Positions 26,078-35,534 of a DNA stretch of 64,000 nucleotides are shown here, in pieces. The position numbers were made by a program, and so were the translations under genes. The notes below the pieces were generated by a model. That model ran no database searches, was not told where the DNA came from, and was given only the letters and a program-made list of their open reading frames with translations. The DNA lies in the NCBI GenBank assembly GCA_022769125.1, contig JALEKN010000005.1, forward strand, positions 1 to 64,000, written 5' to 3'. This DNA comes from Agathobacter sp. (GTDB lineage: Bacteria > Bacillota > Clostridia > Lachnospirales > Lachnospiraceae). The number at the start of each line of letters is the position of its first letter. Positions within the stretch are counted from its first letter, which is position 1.

Positions 26078-27223
26078 TTAAACTGTCTGGCGCTTCGATA
26101 CGAATACCTGATAAGAATCATTTCCGGACAGTGACTTACCGGCTGTAATATGAACATTCTTATCGGTGATAACATACTCCACACTCGCATTTTCATCGAT
26201 CACGGTATCCTGCATCAGTACACAGTTCTTAACCTTTGCTCCCTTGCCGATCTTAACGCCTCGGAAAAGTACACAGTTTTCAACTTCACCTTCGATCACA
26301 CATCCATCTGCAACAAGCACATTCTTCGCCTTTGCGCCGGAGATATATCTTGTCGGGTTGTCATCACGGATCTTGGTGTAGATTGGATTTCCTGAGAACA
26401 ATGCGTTGATGTTCTCTTCTTTGAGCAGACGCATATTCTCCTCAAAGTAGCTCTTCATGTCATGGATATGTGCGACATACCCATCATAGCGGTATGCATG
26501 AATATCCAATTTATTCGTCTCGGATGCCAGAAGATCTCTCATAAAGAATGTGTATCCGTGGATATAAGCTTCGTCAATCAGTTCGATCAGCCGTTCTCTT
26601 TGAAGTATGTAAATATTAAGTCCAAGGTTCACCTCTCCGTCCTGCGTGGAATTGAGGTAAATCTTGTTAACCCTGTCATTCTCGTCAATGTCAAAGTTGT
26701 AATAATATTCATGCATATTGACATTAGACCGCTTAAACACTTCCGGGATCTCACTCTTAAAATAAACAAGTGTTACATCTGCTTTGCTGGCAACATGTGA
26801 GTCAATAAGTGCCCTGAAATCAAAGTTGACCGCGAAGTTTGAATCGGTAAGCACAACGTATTCCTCCGGCTGCATCCGCAGGAATCCCTTAATGCTCTCA
26901 AGTGCCTCGATCCATCCATTGTATACCTTAACTGATTTCTGCGCATACGGAGGGAAGATATTAAGTCCGCCCTTCTTTCTTGCCAGATCCCATTCGCGTC
27001 CGGATCCGAGATGATCCATAAGTGAATGATAATTCTGTCTTACCAGAAGTGAGATATTGCTGATATCACAATGTACCATGCTTGAAATCAAGAAATCGCA
27101 CAGACGGTAACGGCTTGCAAATGGAATGGAAGCCATAGAACGTTCTGTAACAAGCTCCGGCACCAATGTATCATAACTATTCGGGAAAATAATTCCAAGA
27201 GCATCTGCCTTTGCGCTAATCAT
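26078..27223 (-). CDS. glgD: GlgD, ADP-glucose pyrophosphorylase regulatory subunit
   Basis: 381 residues. Related to GlgC but missing the GGxGxRL nucleotide-binding loop: the N-terminus reads KADALGIIFPNSYDTLVPEL. This is the known pattern for Firmicute GlgD, which pairs with GlgC and raises its activity. A left-handed beta-helix C-terminus is visible (VIEGEVENCVLFRGVKIGKG). It overlaps glgC by one base, so stoichiometric translation is likely. Confidence 0.94.
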   Translation of the reverse strand: MISAKADALGIIFPNSYDTLVPELVTERSMASIPFASRYRLCDFLISSMVHCDISNISLLVRQNYHSLMDHLGSGREWDLARKKGGLNIFPPYAQKSVKVYNGWIEALESIKGFLRMQPEEYVVLTDSNFAVNFDFRALIDSHVASKADVTLVYFKSEIPEVFKRSNVNMHEYYYNFDIDENDRVNKIYLNSTQDGEVNLGLNIYILQRERLIELIDEAYIHGYTFFMRDLLASETNKLDIHAYRYDGYVAHIHDMKSYFEENMRLLKEENINALFSGNPIYTKIRDDNPTRYISGAKAKNVLVADGCVIEGEVENCVLFRGVKIGKGAKVKNCVLMQDTVIDENASVEYVITDKNVHITAGKSLSGNDSYQVFVSKRQTV

Positions 27224-28434
27224 TATCGAACGCCCCCTTCCTCAACATCATCATATACCATCGCATCCGGGCCGATCTTTGCCCCCGCTCCGATGGTGAT
27301 GCCCGGTGCAATCGTTGCGACCTTGCCTTTATCCTTCTCGTCCGCCGGCTGTTCGCCGACACAAGCATTCTCACCGATTATCGCTTTTTCTGCGACAATG
27401 CAGTGCTTAACGGATGCACCTGATTTGATAACGGTATTACCCATTACAACAGCATCCTCAACTACAGCGCCCTCCTCAACGGTAACACCCGCAAACAGAA
27501 TGGAATGCTTAACATATCCCTGGATCCTGCAGCCATCGGTGATCATGGAGTTCTCCACAACACCCTTATCTCCAATATAATGTCCTGTCTTGCCGCTGTT
27601 ACGGCTGTAAATCTTCCACTGCTCATCAAAAAGATCAATTCCGCTGTGCTCCGGATCAAGAACCTCCATATTTGCTTCCCAGAGGGAAGAAATCGTTCCT
27701 ACATCCTTCCAATATCCATTGAAACGGTATGCATACATCTTGCGGTTATCGCGCAGGAGATTCGGGATGATGTTGTTGCCGAAATCATTCTCTGACTCCG
27801 GATCTGCCTCATCCTCCTCAAGGTATTTCTTTAAGATATCCCAATTGAATATGTAAATACCCATGGACGCCAGATTAGACTTCGGGTTCTTCGGCTTCTC
27901 CTGGAATTCGGTGATCTTATCATTCTCATCCGTTACCATAAGTCCGAAGCGCCCAGCTTCTTCCCACGGAACCTCCATGACAGCGACAGAGAATTCTGCT
28001 CCCTTCTCCTTGTGGAACCGGAGGAAATCACTGTAATCCTGCTTGCAGATCTGGTCGCCGGAAAGAATAATGACATACTTTGGATCATACTGCTCAATAA
28101 AAGAAATATTCTGATAAATTGCGTTCGCAGTTCCCTTATACCAATCGGATCCTGATGCTCTCTGATATGGCGGAAGCACATGAACGCCTCCGTACAACCG
28201 GTCAAGATCCCACGGCTGGCCGTTGCCGATATATTCATTCAATACGAACGGCTGGTACTGTGTCAGTATACCCACCGTATCAATCCCCGAATTAACGCAG
28301 TTAGAAAGTGGAAAATCGATGATTCGATATTTGCCGCCGAACGGAACTGCCGGTTTTGCCAGCTTCTGCGTCAGCGCATAGAGCCGTGAACCCTGTCCCC
28401 CGGCCAAAAGCATTGCTACCATTTCTTTAGCCAT
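27223..28434 (-). CDS. glgC: Glucose-1-phosphate adenylyltransferase
   Basis: 403 residues. Catalytic N-terminus [30 protein letters not shown], and the sugar-binding [17 protein letters not shown] segment; C-terminal beta-helix. It makes ADP-glucose for glycogen synthase. The start at 28434 follows AAGGGGGCG. glgC-glgD form a two-gene unit; glgA is 13 kb away. Confidence 0.96.
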   Translation of the reverse strand: MAKEMVAMLLAGGQGSRLYALTQKLAKPAVPFGGKYRIIDFPLSNCVNSGIDTVGILTQYQPFVLNEYIGNGQPWDLDRLYGGVHVLPPYQRASGSDWYKGTANAIYQNISFIEQYDPKYVIILSGDQICKQDYSDFLRFHKEKGAEFSVAVMEVPWEEAGRFGLMVTDENDKITEFQEKPKNPKSNLASMGIYIFNWDILKKYLEEDEADPESENDFGNNIIPNLLRDNRKMYAYRFNGYWKDVGTISSLWEANMEVLDPEHSGIDLFDEQWKIYSRNSGKTGHYIGDKGVVENSMITDGCRIQGYVKHSILFAGVTVEEGAVVEDAVVMGNTVIKSGASVKHCIVAEKAIIGENACVGEQPADEKDKGKVATIAPGITIGAGAKIGPDAMVYDDVEEGGVR

Positions 28435-28592
28435 AAAAACGCCCCCTTAAGTAGTAGTTTTTAGCAAAAACTTTATTAACTTAATCCTATCACATGTTGT
28501 CCTTTATGTAAAATAGTTTTTGTGACCATTTTCCCAGAAAAAACGACAGGAAATCCATATCTACTGTTGCTTAGTGCTGTCCGCGAAAGGCC

Positions 28593-29525
28593 TTATTTTC
28601 CAACAATCTCCTCGGTGTTGATAAACTGATAAGGTGTATTCTGATAAACGTAATAATTCAACCAGTTTGAATACAGGATATTGCCGTGTGAGCGCCACTG
28701 CAACAGCGGTCTTTGTGTATCGTCATCGTTCGGATAGTAGTTCGCCGGAAGGTCAATTGGAAGCCCCTTCTCCTTATCTCTCTGATACTCCTTCCCAAGT
28801 GTCAGCCGATCGTATTCCGGGTGTCCCATCACAAAAATCTGCCCGCCGTCCTTTGCGATTACGAGGAACACGCCAGCCTCATCCGATTCTGCCAGAATCG
28901 TAAGATCCGGATTTTTCTCAATATCCGCTTTGAGTATCTCTGTATGGCGCGAATGCGGAGCCATAAAATGATCGTCAAAGCCTCTTACCAGAGGCACCTT
29001 ACGATTCATGACTTTGTGCTCGTACACACCAAACATTTTTTTGTCCAGAATGTGTTTCTGAATGCCGTAGTGATAGTACAATCCCGCCTGTGCACCCCAG
29101 CACAGATGGAGTGTCGATGTTACATGTGTCTTCGTCCACTCCATGATCTGGCAGACCTCCGGCCAATAATCAACCTCCTCATACTCCATCAGCTCTACCG
29201 GAGCCCCGGTAATGATGAAGCCATCGAAATTCTGATTCTTTATCTCATCAAATGAAAGATAGAATTTGTTCAGATGATTGGAGGACGTATGGGTTGCCTC
29301 ATGCGTTGAGGTTGCAACAAACGTGACATTCACCTGAAGCGGTGTATTGGAAAGTGATCTTAAGATCTGTAACTCTGTGTCCTCTTTCAGCGGCATAAGA
29401 TTTAATATTGCGATGTTGAGCGGACGGATATCCTGATGATTAGCACGGTTTTCATCCATGACAAATATATTTTCCCGCTCTAAGATCTCCTTTGCCGGGA
29501 GATCGTTTTGTGTTTTGATTGGCAT
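28593..29525 (-). CDS. metA: Homoserine O-acetyltransferase (MetA family)
   Basis: 310 residues. The family triad is visible: Cys in [15 protein letters not shown], and His/Glu in MGHPEYD. The acyl-donor residue, Gly in E. coli (succinyl-CoA) and Glu in Bacillus-type enzymes (acetyl-CoA), is Glu here in [14 protein letters not shown], so acetyl-CoA use is predicted from published work on MetA specificity. It activates homoserine for methionine synthesis. It lies 18 bp downstream of ligA; no SAM riboswitch is visible in that gap. Confidence 0.93.
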   Translation of the reverse strand: MPIKTQNDLPAKEILERENIFVMDENRANHQDIRPLNIAILNLMPLKEDTELQILRSLSNTPLQVNVTFVATSTHEATHTSSNHLNKFYLSFDEIKNQNFDGFIITGAPVELMEYEEVDYWPEVCQIMEWTKTHVTSTLHLCWGAQAGLYYHYGIQKHILDKKMFGVYEHKVMNRKVPLVRGFDDHFMAPHSRHTEILKADIEKNPDLTILAESDEAGVFLVIAKDGGQIFVMGHPEYDRLTLGKEYQRDKEKGLPIDLPANYYPNDDDTQRPLLQWRSHGNILYSNWLNYYVYQNTPYQFINTEEIVGK

Positions 29526-29543
29526 TACAATTCCTCTTTTCTA

Positions 29544-31514
29544 TCAATTTCCGAACATCTCAATAAACTGATCCTCTGTGATGATCGGCACACCTAATTC
29601 TTTTGCTTTCCGGTTCTTGGAAGATTCCGATTCCGCATCATTGTTGACCAGATATGCGGTCTTTTTGGACACGCTTCCCGCAACCTTTCCTCCCTGTGAT
29701 TCCACATATGACTTAAACGCATCACGGTTCTTAAAGCTGTGTACATCACCGGTAATCACAAAGGTAACACCCGCGCAGCTTCCCTGCGAGGTATCCGCCT
29801 GTTCTACCTGTTGTATATCGAGCTCATGCAGCAGATTGGACAATTCAATGCGGTTCTTGTCCTGACTGTACCACTGAAAAATGGATGCGGATTTCTCTGC
29901 CCCAATTCCATCAATATCCGAGAAATCATGTCCCTTTTCCAGGCGGTCTAAGAATCCGTCCATCCCGATGTTCCTTACGATCTTCTTTGCTGCATCCAGA
30001 CCTATCATCGGAATACAAAGCGCATAAATCAGGTTGACCGGATGCACATTGCGGCTTTTTTCAATTGCCGCCGCCATGTTCTGCAACGACTTTTCCCCAA
30101 AGCCCTCCATCTGTCCAATAACGTCAAAATGCTCTGACAAATGAAACAGATCGGAAAACTCATGGATAAAGCCTTCATTCATAAACTTTAACATTGTTTG
30201 GATGGAAAGTCCATCCATATCCATACCGGATTTGCTGACAAACCTGGTAAACTTCTTGACATGCTTTGCTGTACAATCCGGGTTTGTGCAATGCAGGGTC
30301 TTTGTTCCGCTTGCCCTGCTGATACGGATCTGTGTCGGCGCATGGCATACCGGGCACTCCTTCGGGATTTCCACCTCGCCCACAGCATCATGTACCGCGA
30401 TACACTTCGGGATGATCTTGTTTGCTTTTATAACCTCAAGCGTGCATTCCCTTCCGACTCCAAGGCGCTCAATCTCGCTGATATTGCACAAAGATGCCCT
30501 TGATACCGTTGTACCTTCAATCTGCACCGGTTCAAATACCGCTACCGGGGAAATGGTAGAAACTGCACACGACCATTCAATATAGCGCAGTCTGCTCTTT
30601 ACTGCCTCATCCTGCCACTTAAAAGCATAGCCGGCCCTGGTAGCATGATGGCCTGTCACACTCCCTGTAGAAGCATATGCAGTGTCATCATAAGTAATTA
30701 CCAGCCCATCTACCGGGATATCCATATGTCCGCTCTCTACGCGCTGTGTCCATTTCTCAATCAGTTCCGGAAGTTTCCCTGCGGTCGCCGGCTCACGGTC
30801 AACTACCGTAAATCCCATGTCGGCAAGATATTGCATCCGCTCTCCCCAGGAAATGATCTCCTTTTCCAGATAAACCAGGGTAAACGCATAAAAATGTACT
30901 TTTCTTGCCGCGACGACCCCCACATCGTCAAGATTTAATGTACCTGCCGCAAGATTACGCGGGTTAGCATATTTTTCATCTTCATCCTCAATGGTATCAT
31001 TGATCATATCAAAATCAGTGTAAGAGATTGCTGCTTCTCCGCGCACGACCATATGTCCCTCATACGGAATCTCCTGCGGAAATCCACCGATTGCCTTCTT
31101 TAAGTGTGTAATATTCTTACCGATGGTTCCGTTTCCCCTGGTAACAATTTTGGTCAGCGATCCATTGTCATATGTCAAAACCAAAGTCAGGCCGTCCAGT
31201 TTCCACGACAACCATATCGGACGTTCTCCCGCCCACGCCTGCAATTCGCTGATCTGCTTCGTCTTTGCAAGTGACAGTGCCGGAAATTCATGCGGTTCCC
31301 TGCGTCCTTCATCCGCTACTGTCTCCTCAGATCCAGTCTTTTGTGTCGGACTGTCGGGTAATATCTGTCCGGTTTCTTTTTCCAGTGCCGACAGTTCATC
31401 AAACATTGCGTCCCATTCATAGTTCGAAATGAGTTCATCCCTGCCATTGTAATAAGCATCAGACGCCTCATTTAACCGGGCAATCAGCTCTTCCATTCTC
31501 TCGATCTTGTCCAT
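29544..31514 (-). CDS. ligA: NAD-dependent DNA ligase, divergent
   Basis: 656 residues. Adenylation motif SWKLDGLTL (catalytic Lys about residue 109), YANPRNLAAGTLNLDD, an OB fold, a Zn finger (CPVCHAP...CTNPDC), helix-hairpin-helix region (EGFGEKSLQNMAAAI) and a C-terminal BRCT domain (GVTFVITGDVHSFKNRDAF). All domains are present, but several motifs depart from typical LigA (for example SPTQKTGSEE rather than SPTQRVG), so this may be a divergent or second ligase. It lies 17 bp downstream of the rluF-like gene. Confidence 0.88.
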   Translation of the reverse strand: MDKIERMEELIARLNEASDAYYNGRDELISNYEWDAMFDELSALEKETGQILPDSPTQKTGSEETVADEGRREPHEFPALSLAKTKQISELQAWAGERPIWLSWKLDGLTLVLTYDNGSLTKIVTRGNGTIGKNITHLKKAIGGFPQEIPYEGHMVVRGEAAISYTDFDMINDTIEDEDEKYANPRNLAAGTLNLDDVGVVAARKVHFYAFTLVYLEKEIISWGERMQYLADMGFTVVDREPATAGKLPELIEKWTQRVESGHMDIPVDGLVITYDDTAYASTGSVTGHHATRAGYAFKWQDEAVKSRLRYIEWSCAVSTISPVAVFEPVQIEGTTVSRASLCNISEIERLGVGRECTLEVIKANKIIPKCIAVHDAVGEVEIPKECPVCHAPTQIRISRASGTKTLHCTNPDCTAKHVKKFTRFVSKSGMDMDGLSIQTMLKFMNEGFIHEFSDLFHLSEHFDVIGQMEGFGEKSLQNMAAAIEKSRNVHPVNLIYALCIPMIGLDAAKKIVRNIGMDGFLDRLEKGHDFSDIDGIGAEKSASIFQWYSQDKNRIELSNLLHELDIQQVEQADTSQGSCAGVTFVITGDVHSFKNRDAFKSYVESQGGKVAGSVSKKTAYLVNNDAESESSKNRKAKELGVPIITEDQFIEMFGN

Positions 31515-31531
31515 TTGCCGTATGCCCCTTT

Positions 31532-32269
31532 CTACTTTCTGACCGGCTGGTTGGAAGAATTTCGGATCAGCTTCTGCAGCATTTCGTATTCTTCCTTTGT
31601 TACCGTCCGGTACTCTCCCGGTTTTAGCTCACCAAGCCGTATATTCATGATCCTGACCCTGACAAGTTTCTCCACACGGTATCCAAAATATTCGCACATA
31701 CGGCGGATCTGGCGATTTAGCCCCTGTGTCAGGATGATCCTGAATTGTCTTGAGGAAATTTTTTCTACTTTGCATTTTCTGGTTGTCGTCTCTAGTTCCA
31801 CGAGAGGCACTCCGCCTGCGAGCCCTCTTAAAAACGAGTCCGAAACCGGCCGGTTTACCGTCACAATATATTCCTTTTCATGCCGGTTTCCGGCGCGCAT
31901 CATCTTATTTACAATGTCCCCGTTGTTTGTCAGAAGTAACAATCCTTCCGAATCTTTATCCAGCCGTCCGACCGGATATACACGTTTCGGATAGTTCAAG
32001 AAGTCAATCACATTATTTTTTTCTCTTTTTTCTGCTGTGCACACGATTCCAACCGGCTTGTTCATTGCAAGGAGGATCATTTCTTCTTCCTTTTCCACCC
32101 TGTTTCCGTCTACATAGACCACTTCTCCCGGCATCACGCGGTCTCCGGTAGCTGCCACGCGATCCCCGATCCGTACTTCACCGGCCTCGATTCGCCGGTC
32201 AGCTTCCCTTCGGGAGCACACCCCCGCTTCACTCAAGTATTTATTTATACGAACTCCGCTTTCTGGCAT
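31532..32269 (-). CDS. 23S rRNA pseudouridine synthase, RluB/RluF type
   Basis: 245 residues. An S4 domain (INKYLSEAGVCSRREADRRIEAGEVRI) precedes the RsuA-type catalytic domain with VGRLDKDSEGLLLLTNNG (catalytic Asp) and LTQGLNRQIRRMCEYFGY. The C-terminus (LGELKPGEYRTVTKEE) most resembles RluF, which modifies U2604 of 23S rRNA. The start at 32269 follows AAAGGAAAG. It probably heads a unit with ligA and metA. Confidence 0.88.
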   Translation of the reverse strand: MPESGVRINKYLSEAGVCSRREADRRIEAGEVRIGDRVAATGDRVMPGEVVYVDGNRVEKEEEMILLAMNKPVGIVCTAEKREKNNVIDFLNYPKRVYPVGRLDKDSEGLLLLTNNGDIVNKMMRAGNRHEKEYIVTVNRPVSDSFLRGLAGGVPLVELETTTRKCKVEKISSRQFRIILTQGLNRQIRRMCEYFGYRVEKLVRVRIMNIRLGELKPGEYRTVTKEEYEMLQKLIRNSSNQPVRK

Positions 32270-32285
32270 TTTATCTTTCCTTTAC

Positions 32286-32319
32286 TGTAAAATGCGGAGA
32301 CTCTGCAAAGCCTCCGCAT
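32286..32319 (-). terminator. Intrinsic terminator of the SH3-domain gene
   Basis: Stem ATGCGGAG/CTCCGCAT (32292-32299, 32312-32319), followed on the minus strand by TTTTACAG, 12 bp after the stop at 32332. Confidence 0.6.
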
Positions 32320-32331
32320 CTGTTTACTTAT

Positions 32332-33525
32332 TTACTCTGTCACTTCATCCACATAGTCAGACTTAATATATCCGATCTTCCCATTGTAGTCTATTTTGGT
32401 CCAGCCGTCTGTCTCTCCCAGCTTTGTGAATGTATCGCCCTTTTCGGCACCGGCAATTACGTCACTCGATGTGCTTGCCTTCTCACGGACCTTTACCGAC
32501 TTGATATTAACCTTAACCCTGACTTCTTTGTTCTCGTCCGCAGCCGGAGCATCATCCGCAGGTGTCTCATCAGCTACCGCATCATCTGCCGGTGTCTCTT
32601 CCGCAGGCGTCTCATCAACCGCTGCATCATCTGCCGGTGTCTCTTCAGCCACCGCATCATCCGCAGGCGCCTCATCTGCCCCTGTATCATCTGCCGGTGT
32701 CTCTGTACCATCGGTTGCATCGTCAGTCTCTGTGTCCTCTTTCGGTGCTGTCACACTCTCCATCCATGCCGTCATTGCATCCGGAATCGTTGTCGAAAGC
32801 ATTGTGGCAAGATCCACGTCACTAGCTACCGCTTCGGAGTATGCACTCTCTACCTCTTCGCGGAGTTTGACCACATCATCCTGCTGTTCAAACTGTAAAA
32901 TCACAGCATAAACATTCGGATCTAAACTGTTCTCCGTGCGGTTCAGATTGTAAGGACTGTACAGATTGTTAATGTAAAGGCTTCCATCCTCTTTGGTCTC
33001 TACATAGAAGAAATCCAACCCCGGAGCCATTGTCTCCACTCCGTAGAATTTCAGGTCAAAATATGCAGACACAAGGTAAGAATCATCTGTCAGTCCACGC
33101 TTGGTATAACATGCAATATTCTCATAAGATTCTATGTATTCACCAAACACCTGAATGTAGCTCTTTTCATTGTCACTGATCGGAGAAGCAATTGTCTCAA
33201 GCGTCTCAATATCAGCGGATGCATATGCGGCAAAATAGTTCTGGATCAGTGCATTGACATCCTCATGGGCGTCCTTCTCAAAATCAGCATCAAGTGTAAA
33301 GTCAGCCGTCTGGCTGCTCTCCGTTGCCGTCTGACCGTCATTGTTCTTTTTATCATCGGACTGTTTTTTTGCATTCGGTCCGGTACACGCATACAGCACC
33401 ACCAATAACACAAGAAACAGCAGTACCGCAAGAAAATAACGCCTATGTCCGACACACCAATCTGTTACCTTTTTTATCTTTTCTTTTTGAAAAAAATCTT
33501 TTATTTTATTTAAAAATGCTTTCAT
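32332..33525 (-). CDS. Membrane-anchored protein with acidic repeats and C-terminal SH3 domain
   Basis: 397 residues. A short basic cytoplasmic end (NKIKDFFQKEKIKKVTDW) leads into one membrane segment (YFLAVLLFLVLLVVLYACTG), an extracellular alpha/beta domain (about 80-260), a low-complexity acidic repeat built from DETPADDAVA-like units (about 280-330), and a bacterial SH3 domain (VNIKSVKVREKASTSSDVI...GYIKSDYV). The SH3 domain suggests cell-wall binding and the repeat is a likely wall-spanning linker. No enzyme motif is seen. The ATG at 33525 has AAGGA upstream; a longer in-frame reading would begin within the intergenic region. Confidence 0.75.
   Translation of the reverse strand: MKAFLNKIKDFFQKEKIKKVTDWCVGHRRYFLAVLLFLVLLVVLYACTGPNAKKQSDDKKNNDGQTATESSQTADFTLDADFEKDAHEDVNALIQNYFAAYASADIETLETIASPISDNEKSYIQVFGEYIESYENIACYTKRGLTDDSYLVSAYFDLKFYGVETMAPGLDFFYVETKEDGSLYINNLYSPYNLNRTENSLDPNVYAVILQFEQQDDVVKLREEVESAYSEAVASDVDLATMLSTTIPDAMTAWMESVTAPKEDTETDDATDGTETPADDTGADEAPADDAVAEETPADDAAVDETPAEETPADDAVADETPADDAPAADENKEVRVKVNIKSVKVREKASTSSDVIAGAEKGDTFTKLGETDGWTKIDYNGKIGYIKSDYVDEVTE
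32545..32710. repeat. Tandem coding repeat in the SH3 gene linker
   Basis: Several imperfect copies of a roughly 30-bp unit (GCATCATCTGCCGGTGTCTC and variants) encode the Asp/Ala/Pro/Glu-rich linker. The similarity at DNA level suggests slippage or unequal recombination, so copy number may vary between strains. Confidence 0.75.
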
Positions 33526-33679
33526 TGCAATAAGTCCTTTTCTAACCCGGTCTATCAGTCTGTACCTTAGCGTCTGCCTTAAAAACGCTTTAATAAAAAT
33601 AGCATAATGCCACAACATTGTCAATGTCAGGCCCATGGGGAAACAATTGGAAAATCCGAAAATATCTCCAATTGAAGCG

Positions 33680-33708
33680 TTGACATTCTGATTCGATTAT
33701 GCTAACTT
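33680..33708 (+). promoter_or_regulatory. Promoter of tRNA-Arg
   Basis: TTGACA (33680-33685), 17-bp spacer, TAACTT (33703-33708), about 15 bp upstream of the mature tRNA. Confidence 0.6.
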
Positions 33709-33722
33709 ATAGGATGTTATCC

Positions 33723-33794
33723 GCAACCGTAGTTTAATGGATAAAATGCAGGACTCCGACTCCTGTGATGTGGGTTCGATTCCCGTCGGTTGCA
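33723..33794 (+). tRNA. tRNA-Arg (anticodon CCG)
   Basis: Acceptor GCAACCG (33723-33729) pairs with CGGTTGC (33787-33793), discriminator A. The anticodon stem CAGGA/TCCTG encloses CTCCGAC with anticodon CCG (33756-33758), decoding CGG. T-loop GGTTCGATTCC. No encoded CCA. Confidence 0.95.
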
Positions 33795-33798
33795 TACA

Positions 33799-33826
33799 AA
33801 AGCTGCTTTTTTAAGCAGCTTTTTTC
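33799..33826 (+). terminator. Intrinsic terminator of tRNA-Arg
   Basis: Stem AGCTGCTT/AAGCAGCT (33801-33808, 33813-33820) followed by a run of T, directly after the tRNA. Confidence 0.88.
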
Positions 33827-33828
33827 TA

Positions 33829-33876
33829 TTTACAAAAGACAGATATATTGTTAAAATAGTTGCAAACATATGTTCG
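33829..33876 (+). promoter_or_regulatory. Promoter and LexA-type SOS box of the Y-family polymerase
   Basis: TTTACA (33829-33834), 17-bp spacer, TAAAAT (33852-33857). Overlapping the start region is CAAACATATGTTCG (33863-33876), one base from the Gram-positive LexA consensus CGAACnnnnGTTCG. The recA promoter carries a perfect copy. Confidence 0.75.
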
Positions 33877-33899
33877 TTTTTTGTAAGAGGTTATATTGT

Positions 33900-35276
33900 A
33901 TGTCTAACACATCTCATACCTATATTGCAATTGATTTAAAATCATTCTACGCTTCTGTCGAGTGTGTTTCCCTCGGCTTAGACCCGCTCACTGCCAATCT
34001 CGTTGTTGCAGACCCAAGCCGCACCGAGAAGACAATCTGTCTTGCAGTCTCCCCTTCCCTGAAGGCGTTCGGCATTCCCGGGCGTGCCCGTCTGTTCGAA
34101 GTCTATCAGAAGCTTAATGAGTACAAACGACGCACCGGCATTACGGTTGACTTTACGATTGCTCCGCCGCGCATGGCCACCTATATTGATGTTTCCGCCC
34201 GGATTTACAGTATCTATCTAAAGTATATCAGTCCGGATGACATTCATGTCTATAGCATTGATGAGTGCTTCATGGATGTGACGCATTACCTCGAGCTGTA
34301 CCACATGTCTGCGCAGGAATTGGCACGGACCATGATTCTTGATGTTCTTTCCCAGACAGGCATCACTGCGACCGCAGGTATCGGCACGAACCTGTATCTT
34401 AGCAAGATTGCCATGGATATCGTTGCCAAGCACGTTGCGCCGGACGCTTCCGGGGTCCGCATCGCCTCACTTGACGAGATGAGCTATCGCAGGCTTCTGT
34501 GGTCACATAAGCCTCTTACCGACTTTTGGCGTATCGGTCCCGGTATTGCCCGCCGTCTTGAGCAGAATGGCATGTATACACTTGGAGACATTGCACGCCG
34601 CTCTGTCTACGACGAAGATTCCATTTACCGGCTCTTTGGCATTGATGCAGAGCTTCTGATCGATCATGCCTGGGGATACGAGCCCTGTAGCATGAAAGAT
34701 ATTAAAAATTACCGTCCAAGCACTAGTTGTGTTTCCTCCGGCCAGGTTCTTTCCTGCCCCTACACCACCGCCAAAGCCCGCATCATCGTACAGGAAATGA
34801 CTGATCTCATGGTTCTCGATCTTGTAGATCAAAAGCTCGCAACCGATTCTGTCACACTTACGATCGGCTATGACCGATGTACGATCGATGAAGGTTCCTA
34901 TCACGGTTCAACGGTAACAGACCGCTACGGCCGGAAAGTTCCGCTGCACGCGCACGGCACGGCAAGCTTTGGCTCTCCTACCAACAGCACTCAAAAGATT
35001 CTTACCGAAGTTCTTGCACTCTATGACCGTATCGTTGACCCATCACTTATGGTGCGCCGCGTCACGGTAAATGCAAACAATCTGACCGAAGAAGGCTTTG
35101 AACAGTTTGACCTTTTTACGGATCCCGTTGCCCGCGCCAAGGAGCGCAAGCTTCAGGAGGCGATGCTCTCTATCAAGAAGAGATACGGTAAAAATGCCAT
35201 CTTAAAGGGAACCAATCTTGAAGAAGGTGCCAACACCATCGAACGCAATAACCAGATTGGCGGACACCATAAATAA
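33900..35276 (+). CDS. Y-family DNA polymerase (UmuC/UvrX-like)
   Basis: 458 residues; translesion polymerase. Catalytic acidic motifs are YIAIDLKSFYASVEC near the N-terminus and HVYSIDECFMDVT near residue 115; a helix-hairpin-helix thumb (DFWRIGPGIARRLEQNGMYTLGDIA) follows. The little-finger region reads VSLTIGYD-like (SVTLTIGYDRC). The Lys in IDLKSFYASVE is typical of the UmuC/UvrX branch. The ATG at 33900 follows AAGAGG. An SOS box controls it, and the next gene encodes a YolD-like protein, the usual Firmicute partner. Confidence 0.92.
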   Translation: MSNTSHTYIAIDLKSFYASVECVSLGLDPLTANLVVADPSRTEKTICLAVSPSLKAFGIPGRARLFEVYQKLNEYKRRTGITVDFTIAPPRMATYIDVSARIYSIYLKYISPDDIHVYSIDECFMDVTHYLELYHMSAQELARTMILDVLSQTGITATAGIGTNLYLSKIAMDIVAKHVAPDASGVRIASLDEMSYRRLLWSHKPLTDFWRIGPGIARRLEQNGMYTLGDIARRSVYDEDSIYRLFGIDAELLIDHAWGYEPCSMKDIKNYRPSTSCVSSGQVLSCPYTTAKARIIVQEMTDLMVLDLVDQKLATDSVTLTIGYDRCTIDEGSYHGSTVTDRYGRKVPLHAHGTASFGSPTNSTQKILTEVLALYDRIVDPSLMVRRVTVNANNLTEEGFEQFDLFTDPVARAKERKLQEAMLSIKKRYGKNAILKGTNLEEGANTIERNNQIGGHHK

Positions 35277-35296
35277 AAAAGGAGGCTATCCATCCA

Positions 35297-35527
35297 ATGA
35301 CAGCCACACATGAATATGACGAAATTATAGAAATGAAGTATCCGCTTGAAACTACCGACACCCAAAAGCATCCGCGCATGTCACGTGCAGATCGTGCCAA
35401 GATCTTTTCGCCGTTTGCAGCATTAAAAGGCTATGAGGAAGCAATCGCTGCCAAACAGGCAGAAAGCATGCAGACAGCTCCGGATAATGACAGTTCCATG
35501 TATGACGATTTCTTTCAGGAACCATAA
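35297..35527 (+). CDS. YolD-like small protein downstream of the Y-family polymerase
   Basis: 76 residues. The core HPRMSRADRAKIFSPFAAL is the pattern I associate with clostridial YolD-like proteins that accompany UvrX/UmuC-type polymerases and are thought to act as their regulator or cofactor. It starts 20 bp after the polymerase stop, with AAGGAGG upstream, so it belongs to the same SOS transcript. Confidence 0.7.
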   Translation: MTATHEYDEIIEMKYPLETTDTQKHPRMSRADRAKIFSPFAALKGYEEAIAAKQAESMQTAPDNDSSMYDDFFQEP

Positions 35528-35534
35528 ACGACAA

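Noticed and set aside
29526-29543. SAM riboswitch before metA
   Set aside because: The gap to ligA is only 18 bp and holds just the ribosome-binding site.
32545-32710. CRISPR-like short repeats
   Set aside because: Units are contiguous, in coding frame and lack unique spacers.
32396-32911. Plus-strand frame rich in Ser/Ala/Gly opposite the SH3 gene
   Set aside because: It is the antisense shadow of the acidic repeat; no binding site or promoter.
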